The notes: a model not told the origin generated them from the sequence alone. A stretch of DNA of 64,000 nucleotides from Variovorax sp. 770b2 (GCF_900115685.1 NZ_FOXJ01000009.1:149694-213693); one strand, 5' to 3'. Numbered from the stretch's first letter, positions 26,138 through 35,328 are shown. Numbers and translations are program-made.

Positions 26138-26986
26138 TTAGTCGGACATCAGCGGACCATGTCCGAGCAGCAATTGCTTGGCGGCTTCCATCGCGATCTC
26201 GTCTTCTTCAATGGGCAGCTTCTGCTGCGGGTCTGCCCGGAACCGGAACTCCAGGCTGGTCACACGGCGGCTTCCGGATCGCACGGGCTTCCATTCCACC
26301 AGCATGCCGGCCTTCGCGCTGATGGCTTGCACCGCTGGCTCTAGCACCCTGACCCGCAACGCCTTGAAGTCCTTGCGGCAACTCGGTGGAGCTTCCATGG
26401 CATCCCAGAAATCCTCGATCGCGGTCGTGTAGAAGCCTGTGCTCTGCCAGGACTTGAGCAGCTCGAAGAGGCGCCACGCGTAGACACTGTCGAAGGCTGC
26501 AGCCTGACGCAGCTTGTACGTCGTGAACTGGCTTCGAAGGCCCAGTAGGTGGGGTGCGATTTCAGGACTGAAATTGAGCTCCACGTAGCCTTCGCCAGGC
26601 GCGTAGTGAGCACCAGAGACCCAGCGGAATTTCTTCTGGTCGGTCTGGCCGCGGCGGCCGCGCACTTCGTAGCGCACGTACCGCTCGAAGAGTTTTTCCG
26701 AGGCTGACTTCAGCTGTTCGTAGGCGGTTGTGGGATCAACCTCGAATGTCGTCGCGTACTCCATGGCCGTCACCTTCATCTTCCAACCCGCGTTTGCGGC
26801 GAGCAAGAGGTGATTGAGGGGAACCGAATCGGTCCCTGCCAGGCCAAGTGCGACGAGACGCTTCTCGGCGAGGTTGAGACCTTGCGCCGAACGCGCGAGC
26901 CGATTGCTCATCGATACGTGACGAGCCTCTGCCTCTTCGGGCAAGACCATCGAGTGTTGTTTTTGTCGGGGAGGATTCTTGCTCAT
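26138..26986 (-). CDS. Rep_3-family plasmid replication initiator protein
   Basis: 282 residues from MSKNPPRQKQH (26986). Two-winged-helix Rep_3 organisation: VSMSNRLARSAQGLNLAEKRLVALGLA (WH1 start), FEVDPTTAYEQLKSASEKLFERYVRY, NFSPEIAPHLLGLRSQFTTYKLRQAAAFDSVYAWRLFELLKSW, then WH2 (DFWDAMEAPPSCRKDFKALRVRVLEPAVQAI; WKPVRSGSRRVTSLEFRF). It binds the iterons just upstream (27.09-27.27 kb) to start replication and probably represses itself. Its presence means this block is, or derives from, a plasmid. Confidence 0.92.
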   Translation of the reverse strand: MSKNPPRQKQHSMVLPEEAEARHVSMSNRLARSAQGLNLAEKRLVALGLAGTDSVPLNHLLLAANAGWKMKVTAMEYATTFEVDPTTAYEQLKSASEKLFERYVRYEVRGRRGQTDQKKFRWVSGAHYAPGEGYVELNFSPEIAPHLLGLRSQFTTYKLRQAAAFDSVYAWRLFELLKSWQSTGFYTTAIEDFWDAMEAPPSCRKDFKALRVRVLEPAVQAISAKAGMLVEWKPVRSGSRRVTSLEFRFRADPQQKLPIEEDEIAMEAAKQLLLGHGPLMSD

Positions 26987-27093
26987 TCGGTCCGTTTGCG
27001 ATGCCGCACATGGGCATCTGCCGTCCGGATGATGAGTGAACATGCCTGGACGACGCGGTCTCGATTGAAGAAACAAGCACAGAGCGCGGCATA

Positions 27094-27265
27094 TGTCCGA
27101 GCCTCGGAAAGGGAGCAACCCGGCGTTTGTCCGAATGCGCTTTCGGGGCAACCCGGTAGCTGTCCGAATAGGGCCTGTGGATAACGACCGGTAGATGTCC
27201 GACTCACCCGGAAAACTGTCCGAATGCGACCGGTGGATGTCCGAATGGCGCGGAATCTATCCACA
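27094..27265. other. iteron-type replication origin with two DnaA boxes
   Basis: TGTCCGA, usually extended to CCGGTnGnTGTCCGAATG, recurs in the same orientation at 27094, 27128, 27161, 27196, 27217 and 27238; the last three are exactly 21 bases apart. TGTGGATAA at 27176-27184 is a perfect DnaA box (reverse of TTATCCACA), and CTATCCACA at 27257-27265 differs at one position. An inverted iteron-like copy overlaps the rep stop (26119-26140). Placement directly upstream of the Rep_3 gene is the standard oriV arrangement. Confidence 0.85.
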
Positions 27266-27270
27266 GGCGA

Positions 27271-27933
27271 TGGCAAGGGATGGCGCGGCTTGTAGCCCGA
27301 TTTTGGAAGAGCAGCGAGCTGTAAGAAAGAAAGAAAAGATTAAAAACCGCGCGCGCGTCGATGAGCCATCGATCGCGCTTCCGGACGCTTCGTCTTATCA
27401 CTATGAGATGAACCCAACCCCCTCGCCCAGTCGCCGCCCGCCTTCTGACCGACGGACCACGGCGCGAAGCACAAATGGTCTCGCGCTGGTCAAACAATCG
27501 GTCTCGACAGCTCTTCGCTATCCCATCGGAACATTCAGAGACCCGACCTTTACACCCGAACGTCGCTGCGCCGCGCGTGTAGAGGTGTTTGGTATTCGTT
27601 TTAAAGTCAAATCAAAACTATTGATTTATTCACCTGCATCGACGTGCAGGAAGCCTCTTTTTTTGTATCTGCATTCGATGCGTTATGTATCGATACGAAG
27701 CGATCCTTCTTCCTAAACTGCAACGGCAAAAAATCGCAGAGCTCGCTGCGAGATCGAAGACGTTGCCAACTTCATTCGATTCCGTATCTCCCCGACTCTG
27801 CGATCACTTGTGGCGGCCCGTGCTCGGAAATATGAAAGTCGAGCCGACCGAGAGCAAGTCAATCTGCCCGCTGCAGTGGCGGTAAAAAAATAAACCAGGC
27901 GCTGCATCAACGCGTGCGCTTCGAGGAGGAATC
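27271..27933. other. AT-rich spacer between origin and RHS gene
   Basis: No supported gene in 660 bases. An A-rich tract (about 27320-27350) next to the iterons could be the DNA-unwinding element of the origin. From about 27580 the sequence is clearly AT-richer than its surroundings and probably holds the promoter of the RHS gene, whose GTG start has GGAGGA just upstream. Confidence 0.45.
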
Positions 27934-30900
27934 GTGAACATCTATCGCCGAACCGCGGTCGCACTTGCTTTTCTTGCGACAGGATTGCTGGGCCTGCAAG
28001 GCATGGCGCGCGCAGAACCTGGAGACGAGATCTGCTTTCCGCGATATCAGCAAGCCGGAGCCGTCCCAGGGCAGCCCAGTTGCCCTGCGGCCGCTTCTGG
28101 CGCATCGGTGGGGCTTGGCAGTTTTTTCTGTACCGCCGAATCCGATCGCATCGCACGATATTGCGCCGGTGATCTCAATGGCGACAAGGAAGCGCCAGCC
28201 GAACCACAGAGCTGCCCCGCAGACGGGCAGCAAGCCGGTGCGCCGATCATTCCTTCGCGCGCCGAGAAGTTTCGCGAGGAAATCGACTGGTCCGATTCAG
28301 GGCCGGCCGCCTTGTCCCTCGTGCGCATCTACCGCAGCACCTGGGAAGGCGACACCCATCATGCGGACGTCGGCCTTGGCCAGGTCTGGGTCCACAACCA
28401 CAGCACCCGCCTGAAGCTCAGTCCTGAGAACGCGCCCACGGAAGCGACCGTCTCCAGCGCCGAGGGCTACGAACGCAAGTTCGCCAAGAACTCGCAGAGC
28501 GGCGTGTGGGAGCCCAGGAACAGCAGCGACACACTGACTCCGAATGGCGCCGCCTGGGTCTACAAGCGCAGCGACGACGACAGCGTGCTGGTCTTCGATG
28601 CCGGCGGCAAGCCGCAAACCCGCACCGAGCGCAACGGCTGGACCACCACCTACACCCACGACGGTTCGGGGCGACTGAGCTCGGTGAGCAACGCCTTCGG
28701 GCGCACGCTCGGCTTCACCTACACCGGCAACCAGCTCGCCTCGGTACTTGCTGCCGACGGCCGTGTCATTGCCTACACCTACGACAGCCAAGGCCGCCTG
28801 ATCGGTGTTGCCTATCCGGACGGCAAGCATCGGGATTTTGTCTACGAGAACAGTGCCCATCCCCATGCGCTGACCGGCATCCTCGACGAAGCCGGTGAGC
28901 GCTGGGGCATATTTGCGTACGACGGCCAGGGACGCGCGGTGACCACGGAACTGGCCGGTGGTGTGTCACGCTACCAGGTCAGCTACCCCTCGACGGGGAC
29001 CGCCACCGTCATCGATCCGCTGGGCACCAGCCGCAGCTACGGCTATGCCACCAAAGCCGGCAGATTGGCCGTCACCAGTGGCAGCCTGCCCTCGGGCGAA
29101 GGCAACAGCGACGCGAGCAGCCGTGTGCAAGATGCCAACGGGCTCATCAGCCAGGAAATCGACTTCAAGGGCGCACGCACCGATTGGACATGGGACGCAG
29201 CCCGGCGCCTGCCCACCTCCGTCGCCGAAGCGGTGGGTACGCCCGATGCGCGCACCACGGCCTACCAATGGCATGCACAGTACAGCTTGCCGGTGCAGGT
29301 GAGCGAAGCTGGCCGCACCATTGCGTTGACTTATGACAGCGTCGGGAACCTGCTCAGCAGAGCCGTGACAGACACGGCGTTGTCGCCCCACACCACCCGC
29401 ACCTGGAGCTGGACCTACAACGCCCAGCAGCTTGTCCAGACTGCGACCGAGCCCAACGGCGCGGTGACCAGCTATACCTACGACACGCGAGGCAACGTCC
29501 TCACCAGCACCAACGCCCTGGGGCATGTCACCAGCCATGCCTACGACAACGCCAATCGCGTCGTCAGCCGTACCGCGCCCAACGGCCTCGTCACCAGCTA
29601 CGGCTGGGATGCGCGGGATCGATTGCTGACCCAGAGCGTGAACGGTGGTCCTGCAGGCACGCAGACCACTGCCTTCACCTACAAGCCCTACGGCAGCGTC
29701 GAGACCATCACGCTCTCCACCGGCCTTGTCCTCACCTACGACTACGACGTCGCCCACCGCCTCACAGGCTGGAGCAACAACCGCAGTGAGAGCGGCACTT
29801 ACACCCTCGACGGCATGGGCAACCGTACCGCCGAGCAGATCAAGGACAGCGCCGGCAACATCGCGTGGAACGCGGCGCACACGATCAACAGCATCAACCG
29901 TCTCAGCGCGAGGACCGAAGGCCCCAACCAGACCAGTTCCTTCGGCTACGACGCCAACGGGGAACTGAGCCAGGAGACCAACGGCCTCAACCAGAGCACC
30001 CAGTACGGCCTGGACGACCTGCGCCGTGTCAGCGCCATCACCAACGCGGCCAGCGACTCTGCGATCTTGAAGTACAACGCCCTCGACGCGATCACCGAGG
30101 CAAAGGACTTCAAGGGCGTGGTCACCAACTACGCGCGTGACGCCCTGGGAAATGCCACCGCCGAGAGCAGCGCCGACACCGGTGGCGAGGCCACCCAGTA
30201 CGACAACCTCGGCCTCCCATCCCAGATCACCGACGCCCTCGGCCAAGCGACGACGATCACGCGCGACGCCTTGGGTCGTCCCACCAGCCTCGTCTTCGCC
30301 GATGGCAAGACCACCACACTGCGCTACGACCTCACGGCCAACAGCAAGGGCTACCTCTCCGAGGTCATCGATCGCAGCGGCACCACGGAGTACACGCGCG
30401 ATGCCTTCGGCCGCGTAGTCGTGAAGAAGCAGACCCTCGCCAACGGCAGCGTGCAGCAGGTCAGCTACGTGTACAACCCCAACGGCACGCTTGCGCGCTT
30501 CGCCTATCCCGAAGGTTCGATCCTCAACCACGCCTACGACAGCACCGGCCGCCTCACAGGCCTGAGCCTCAACGGCACCCCGCTCGTCACCAACATCACC
30601 TGGAACCCGCTGGGCCAGCCCACCGCCTGGACCTGGGCCTTCGCGTCTCCTGCCGTGGCCGCCAGCCGCAGCTACGACACCGCAGGCCGCCTGACCGCCA
30701 CAGAGTTCAGCAGCTACGTCTACGACGCTGCCGGCCGCATCACCAGCCTCACCCAGAACCTTTACCAGCCCGGCGACGCCGACCCCACGCACAGCACCAT
30801 CGGCAGCGGCAACGTCACCTGGACCGTCGGCTACAACACGGTGGGCCGCATCACCGGCTTCAACGCCACCGGCAACACCGCCGGCTTCGGCTACGACGCC

Positions 30901-32280
30901 AACGGCAACCGCTCGAGCAGCACGCGCGTGCTCGGCGGCCTGAGCACCAACCGCACCTACACCGTGGGCGCCACGAGCAACCGCCTCGCGGGCTTCACCC
31001 AGAGCATCAACGGCGCGAGCAACACCAGCGTCACCTACGGCTACAACGCCAACGGCGACCTCCTGAGCGATGGCCTTCGCAGCTACACCTACGACGCCGA
31101 AGGGCGCCTGGCAGCCTCCACCACCGGCGCCACCGACACCAGCCCGACCACGCGCTACGCGCACAACGCGCTGGGCCAGCGCGTCTTCAAGACCGAGCCG
31201 CTGTACCCACCCAGCCAGGGCGACGAGGCTGACCCGGGCTTCATGCAGAGCCTGATCGCGTTCTTCACCAAGCTGTGGAGCCCGTCGACCACGCAAGCCG
31301 AGCAACTGGGCTATGCGTATGTCTACGACGAGCAGGGCACCCTCATCGCCGAGGTGGGCAGCGGCGGCACGCAGAGTGCGGGCCAGGCGCAATACATCTA
31401 CCTGCCCACGGCCAACGGGCCGATGCCGATTGCGGCGGTCATCGACGGCGCCACGTATGCGGTGCACAGCGATCACCTGAACACGCCGCGCAGGCTCACG
31501 AACGCAAACGGGCAAGCGGTCTGGCAGTGGAGCTACAGCGCGTTCGGGGAAGATAAGCCGACGCTGGCGACGAACCGGTTTGCGAACTTGGAGGCGACGC
31601 CGAATCCGGGCACAACCAGCATCTCCGAGGTGAAGTTCAACCTGAGGTATCCGGGGCAGTATGCGGATGAGGAGTCGGGACTCTTCTACAACTACTTCAG
31701 GAGCTATGACACGAGGACGGGGCGATACAGCCAGCCGGATCCGATCGGGCTCAATGGTGGATGGAATCGGTTTGGCTATGTGAATGGAAATTCGCTAACT
31801 GGATCTGATCCATTTGGACTTGACACGATTGTTGTAATTGGTGGCAGTACAGGTGGAAATCCATTCGGACATGCGGCTATTGGATTTACAGGACAAGGCG
31901 TATACAGCTACGGGACCGGAACACCATTGGGTGGCAGCCTTACCGACTACCTTGCTTCTCAAGCCGGATATAGAGATTCGACGGCTTACATCATAAAAAC
32001 GACGCCTGAGCAAGAGGCAAAGATGCTGAAGGAGATACTAAAATACCGTAGCACCCCACTACCTGATCCGCGAAAAGATCCTTGGGGATCCGCAAATGAC
32101 ACATGCGCGACTCGAACACAAAATGCACTGGAGGCAGGAGGAATAAGCTCCTTGTTTTCTCCTTTTACCAGCCCATTTCCCTCGTACACAGCGGGAATCG
32201 CATCGCGCAACGCCACGTCGTCTGTACCTATTCCGAAAGGTGGGACTATTCCCAGTGATTTTTCTTCTTTTAACAGGTGA
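27934..32280 (+). CDS. Sec-exported RHS/YD-repeat polymorphic toxin
   Basis: 1448 residues from a GTG at 27934 with GGAGGA. Signal peptide ~1-28 (LAFLATGLLGLQGMARA). Residues ~95-190 are a DUF6531-like entry domain (SRAEKFREEIDWSDSGPAAL). About 1000 residues of YD repeats follow (YTYDxxGRL). The RHS core ends with FYNYFRSYDTRTGRYSQPDPIGLNGG...DPFGLD near 1297. The 150-residue tip has His1313 in NPFGHAAIGF and Cys1391 in NDTCATRTQNAL, the H-then-C order of circularly permuted NlpC/P60-LRAT-type folds, so a cell-wall or lipid-targeting hydrolase is my inference. The DNA encoding the tip is much more AT-rich. No PAAR or VgrG part. Confidence 0.9.
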   Translation: MNIYRRTAVALAFLATGLLGLQGMARAEPGDEICFPRYQQAGAVPGQPSCPAAASGASVGLGSFFCTAESDRIARYCAGDLNGDKEAPAEPQSCPADGQQAGAPIIPSRAEKFREEIDWSDSGPAALSLVRIYRSTWEGDTHHADVGLGQVWVHNHSTRLKLSPENAPTEATVSSAEGYERKFAKNSQSGVWEPRNSSDTLTPNGAAWVYKRSDDDSVLVFDAGGKPQTRTERNGWTTTYTHDGSGRLSSVSNAFGRTLGFTYTGNQLASVLAADGRVIAYTYDSQGRLIGVAYPDGKHRDFVYENSAHPHALTGILDEAGERWGIFAYDGQGRAVTTELAGGVSRYQVSYPSTGTATVIDPLGTSRSYGYATKAGRLAVTSGSLPSGEGNSDASSRVQDANGLISQEIDFKGARTDWTWDAARRLPTSVAEAVGTPDARTTAYQWHAQYSLPVQVSEAGRTIALTYDSVGNLLSRAVTDTALSPHTTRTWSWTYNAQQLVQTATEPNGAVTSYTYDTRGNVLTSTNALGHVTSHAYDNANRVVSRTAPNGLVTSYGWDARDRLLTQSVNGGPAGTQTTAFTYKPYGSVETITLSTGLVLTYDYDVAHRLTGWSNNRSESGTYTLDGMGNRTAEQIKDSAGNIAWNAAHTINSINRLSARTEGPNQTSSFGYDANGELSQETNGLNQSTQYGLDDLRRVSAITNAASDSAILKYNALDAITEAKDFKGVVTNYARDALGNATAESSADTGGEATQYDNLGLPSQITDALGQATTITRDALGRPTSLVFADGKTTTLRYDLTANSKGYLSEVIDRSGTTEYTRDAFGRVVVKKQTLANGSVQQVSYVYNPNGTLARFAYPEGSILNHAYDSTGRLTGLSLNGTPLVTNITWNPLGQPTAWTWAFASPAVAASRSYDTAGRLTATEFSSYVYDAAGRITSLTQNLYQPGDADPTHSTIGSGNVTWTVGYNTVGRITGFNATGNTAGFGYDANGNRSSSTRVLGGLSTNRTYTVGATSNRLAGFTQSINGASNTSVTYGYNANGDLLSDGLRSYTYDAEGRLAASTTGATDTSPTTRYAHNALGQRVFKTEPLYPPSQGDEADPGFMQSLIAFFTKLWSPSTTQAEQLGYAYVYDEQGTLIAEVGSGGTQSAGQAQYIYLPTANGPMPIAAVIDGATYAVHSDHLNTPRRLTNANGQAVWQWSYSAFGEDKPTLATNRFANLEATPNPGTTSISEVKFNLRYPGQYADEESGLFYNYFRSYDTRTGRYSQPDPIGLNGGWNRFGYVNGNSLTGSDPFGLDTIVVIGGSTGGNPFGHAAIGFTGQGVYSYGTGTPLGGSLTDYLASQAGYRDSTAYIIKTTPEQEAKMLKEILKYRSTPLPDPRKDPWGSANDTCATRTQNALEAGGISSLFSPFTSPFPSYTAGIASRNATSSVPIPKGGTIPSDFSSFNR

Positions 32281-32285
32281 TTGCG

Positions 32286-32663
32286 ATGATGAGGAAAATT
32301 GTACTGGTTACTCTGGTTTTGTTAAGCGGATGCGATAAATCAGCAATGAACCACGACCTATCGAATAAAACGGAATACTCCGTGCTGCAGTATTACGAAT
32401 ATGAACTCAGAAATAGCGAACACAATAAGGAATACTTGGTATTCAACAATGCGCTGAGCACTAAATTTACCGTTCTGGCGTTTCCCATTAAGGGAAAATC
32501 GATAGGCTACGTCGCAGTACTTGTCAATTCGGAAGGCACTCCCGAAACGAAGGTTGTACCGCAAGCCGATTTCGTTGTCACCGAGAAGGCGTATATCGCG
32601 GTCAAAAAAGAAACTGTCCTCCCGTCGGAAATTGATAAGTTCATTGCTGCACACGTGCGATAG
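32286..32663 (+). CDS. lipoprotein, probable immunity protein of the RHS toxin
   Basis: 125 residues from the ATG at 32286, preceded by AGGT and separated from the RHS stop by five bases. MMRKIVLVTLVLLSGC is a signal peptide ending in a lipobox with Cys16. Asp follows the Cys, the residue that in E. coli keeps lipoproteins at the inner membrane. The mature part is unlike any family I know. Position, AT-rich composition shared with the toxin tip, and periplasmic anchoring all fit a cognate immunity protein against a toxin acting in the periplasm. Confidence 0.75.
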   Translation: MMRKIVLVTLVLLSGCDKSAMNHDLSNKTEYSVLQYYEYELRNSEHNKEYLVFNNALSTKFTVLAFPIKGKSIGYVAVLVNSEGTPETKVVPQADFVVTEKAYIAVKKETVLPSEIDKFIAAHVR

Positions 32664-33119
32664 CGGTGTTAAATTCCACCGATTCTTACCCGAGGGGGTA
32701 CGGATAAAAATCTGGACTGGTTTTATGTCGAAAGTCCGCGGCTCTTGCGGTCTCGATGGGGCTGAGAGAGCCAAGGGAGATCGTGATTCGCTTCGCAGCA
32801 CGTGCTTTGGTGGAGGCCGATGCGTCGAAAATCGCGTTTTTATGCATTAAGAGCGAACGTGCGATTTACGGAGGCGATCTGCCCAAGAACAGGTAATGAG
32901 AACGTGTACGAAGCAGTTGCAGTTCCTGCCTTGCCTGCGACCAGCGACTCGCTCCCTTCTGATCTGGCAGTCCTAGCTGCGACGCTGAGGTTTTCGGGCC
33001 TGGTTTTTTCGGAGAGAAGTGACATAGACGTCCGCGCGTATTTGGAGTGCGTCAACTTGGAGGCGCCTAGCGCACCTTGATTTCCCAGAGGGGCTGTGGT
33101 GACACACCACGGTGCTGGC

Positions 33120-33178
33120 CGAACGCAGTTCGTCTATCCGCCGGCTGCCAACGGACCAATGCCGACGGCAGCACAATC
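33120..33178 (+). pseudogene. short RHS core fragment
   Basis: Reading in frame from about 33120 gives RTQFVYPPAANGPMPTAA, which matches AQYIYLPTANGPMPIAA in the intact RHS protein (DNA at about 31388-31440). Only about 20 codons survive, followed by unrelated sequence. This is a relic of a second RHS gene or displaced tip cassette, as left by past recombination at the RHS core. Confidence 0.6.
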
Positions 33179-33231
33179 ATGTGGGCCACTCGACCCCAAA
33201 GGATGTGCGGTGGCGGTGTGGAGAGATGCCG

Positions 33232-34272
33232 TCATACGACCTCGACCACGCCCGGCAAAAGTCGCTCGTAACGTTTCATCTTTACCGGGTCGATGCCCAA
33301 CCATCGAGCCACTTGGTCCGGTTGTGTCCCCCGGCGCATTTGCCGGAGCGCAAACGTGTGGCGCAGTCGGAACGACCCGCCTTCGCGCGAGTCGACGCCT
33401 GCTTCCTCAAGTACACGACTCGCGCACTCGTGTTGCGATGCTTTTCGCCACTGGTTGCCAGTGCGTGAAGACGGAAAAAGGTACGAACCCGATATACCCG
33501 CCTCCGCGCGGACGGTTAGCCAGTGCTGTAGCAACTCCGCGGCCCAAGGCGCCATCGGCGTCTCGCGCGCTGGCGAATTGCCGTTCCCAGGTACCTGAAG
33601 CTTCCACAGACGCTCGCGCACGCGGCCGCCTTGCGCGACGGGTGCGTCCAACGTCAATGCACGCACATCTCCCGGGGTGAGTCCCGCACCAAGCTGCAAC
33701 GCGACCGAGGCTCGGTTGCGTACGTCCTGCCAGGTCAGGGCTTCCCGCGCGTGCCGCAAAGCGCCGGGGCGCGGTCGGGCTGCCGACAGAAAGGCAATCA
33801 TCAGTCTGGCCTCGCTCGTCGAGAGGTACTCCGGCTTAGGGTCGGCGTGCGCGGCACCGGCAAAACGGACTTCTGGATTTGCGGTGATCCAGTCCGAAGC
33901 TGCAGTGTTGACTGTGATGGCAGTGCGCGCCGCATGGTGTCGGAGTACGCGATCGATCAACCTCGTCAAACGCAACGCGTAGCGATGCGTGAGCGAAAGA
34001 TCGGCCGCTTTGCGGCCAAATCGCGCCGCCTGAAACGCTTGCAGATCAGCCAGATCGAGGTTCGACAGGGTGACAACAGGCGACTGCCCTAGACACCAGC
34101 CCTCGAATGTTTGCCACATGTCCTCATAGAGCGACACCGAACCATCCAGGCGCAAGAGGCCCGCAGCTCGCTGATCGGCCAGCCAAGCGTTGAAGGCTTG
34201 CTCGAACTCAGCAACGTGTCCCCCTATTGGCGGCTCATCGAACAGAGGAAGGGAGAAATTAGCCATAGACAT
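33232..34272 (-). CDS. site-specific tyrosine-type integrase with atypical catalytic residues
   Basis: 346 residues. N-terminal SAM-like core-binding domain residues ~20-125 (VAEFEQAFNAWLADQRAAGLLRLDGSVSLYEDMWQTFEGW). Catalytic domain from ~175 (LQLGAGLTPGDVRALTL; LWKLQVPGNGNSPARETPMAPWAAELLQHWL; SYLFPSSRTGNQW; GGSFRLRHTFALRQMRRGTQPDQVARWLGI; MKRYERLLPG). Thr stands where box I Arg is expected (GLT for GLR), box II reads RLRH rather than HxLRH, and Trp replaces the third His; the Tyr in KRYERL remains. It may be a specialised subfamily. A strong inverted-repeat site lies directly upstream. Confidence 0.85.
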   Translation of the reverse strand: MSMANFSLPLFDEPPIGGHVAEFEQAFNAWLADQRAAGLLRLDGSVSLYEDMWQTFEGWCLGQSPVVTLSNLDLADLQAFQAARFGRKAADLSLTHRYALRLTRLIDRVLRHHAARTAITVNTAASDWITANPEVRFAGAAHADPKPEYLSTSEARLMIAFLSAARPRPGALRHAREALTWQDVRNRASVALQLGAGLTPGDVRALTLDAPVAQGGRVRERLWKLQVPGNGNSPARETPMAPWAAELLQHWLTVRAEAGISGSYLFPSSRTGNQWRKASQHECASRVLEEAGVDSREGGSFRLRHTFALRQMRRGTQPDQVARWLGIDPVKMKRYERLLPGVVEVV

Positions 34273-34280
34273 ACCGAACT

Positions 34281-34394
34281 AAAAATGGACTAACAGCACA
34301 CGAATGATACTCTGTATGTTGCTGGGCAGGTAAACTAGAGCGGTTGCTTAGAGGGGGATTGTTTGGACTAATCCGATGCTGTTAGTCCATTTTT
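34281..34394. repeat. 18-bp perfect inverted repeat plus core-like site upstream of the integrase
   Basis: AAAAATGGACTAACAGCA (34281-34298) is the exact reverse complement of TGCTGTTAGTCCATTTTT (34377-34394), 78 bases apart. Inside, a second TGGACTAA (34364-34371) faces TTAGTCCA (34382-34389) across a 10-base spacer, a layout like a tyrosine-recombinase crossover site with two 8-bp arms. The set lies in the integrase promoter, so it may be an attachment site, an autoregulatory operator, or both. Confidence 0.7.
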
Positions 34395-34484
34395 CAATTC
34401 GGCTTGCAACTCATGCCTATGAGCAGTGGCAGGGCTGTTAATGCAGCCCGCCAGATTGACAGCGTTGCGGCTTCTGCGGTTTTG

Positions 34485-35328
34485 CTTCGCTGTTCATCTC
34501 GCAGCCGGCAGTGACGCGATTGCTCGCCGACCTCGAAGAAAGCGTGGGCTTCCAGCTCTTCGAACGATCACGCGGGCGGCTGCATCCCACTGTGGAGGCG
34601 CATACGCTCTACGAAGAGGTCAACCGCTCGTTGATCGGCGTGGAGCGCATCGCACGCGCCGCCCATGAGATCAGGACGCAACAGCGCGGCGCGCTGCACG
34701 TTGCAGCGCCGCCGTCCATCGCGCTTTCCTTCATGCCGCGCGCGATCCCGCACTTCCTTAAGCGCCACAGAGGAATCCAGATCTCGCTGGGCGCCTATGA
34801 CTCGCGCACGATCGTTGACATGGTGATCGGTCAGCGCTGCGACGTGGGCATCGTCAACCTCTCCATCCACAACACCGGCACACACGGCGGCAGCCTGCTC
34901 ACGGTGGCGCACACATGCGCCGTTCCTGTGACGCACCGTCTGGCGAGCCAATCGGTGGTCGTGCCGGGCGACATCGAGGGTGAGCTGTTTCTCGCCCACC
35001 CAAACGAGATCGGCACGCGGCTGCTGATCGACACTACGTTTGCGGCGCATGGTGTGAAGTACAGTTGGCTCAAGTGGAGAGCTAGGTCTCGGCCGCGCTT
35101 TGCTAGCTCGTGGCGGCGGGTCAGGGCATCGCCCTGGTCGATGCGATCACCGCTATGGAATACAAAGGGCGCGACCTGCGCTTCATTCCATTCGAACCTT
35201 CGGTCCCCCTTGAGTTCTCGGTACTCACCCCCTTGCAGCGCGCACCATCCGAACTGGTTGACCCGCTCATTGCGCACTTGCGGGAGTTCGCCGTAGCAGA
35301 GTTGGATCCCCGGTTGGTGATGAAGTAA
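34485..35328 (+). pseudogene. LysR family regulator, truncated and frameshifted
   Basis: From about 34485 the sequence reads ASLFISQPAVTRLLADLEESVGFQLFERSRGRL, the second half of a LysR winged helix; the first ~25 residues are missing or scrambled. The effector domain continues (GALHVAAPPSIALSFMPRAIPHF; IVDMVIGQRCDVGIVNL) to about 35090, then shifts frame into GQGIALVDAITAMEYKGRDLRFIPFEPSVPLEFSVL, ending at 35328. Loss of the N-terminus plus a frameshift make it non-functional. Its proximity to the integrase site suggests damage during integration. Confidence 0.75.

Noticed and set aside
27094..27265. CRISPR array
   Set aside because: Repeat units are 18-22 bases at uneven spacing with a rep gene and DnaA boxes; these are iterons.
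27195..27716. 173-codon frame beginning inside the iterons
   Set aside because: Its start lies in the replication origin and the composition is random; treated as non-coding.
28966..31515. 849-codon minus-strand frame opposite the RHS gene
   Set aside because: Pure antisense of the repetitive GC-rich YD region; Val/Gly/Ala-rich with no motif or start signal.
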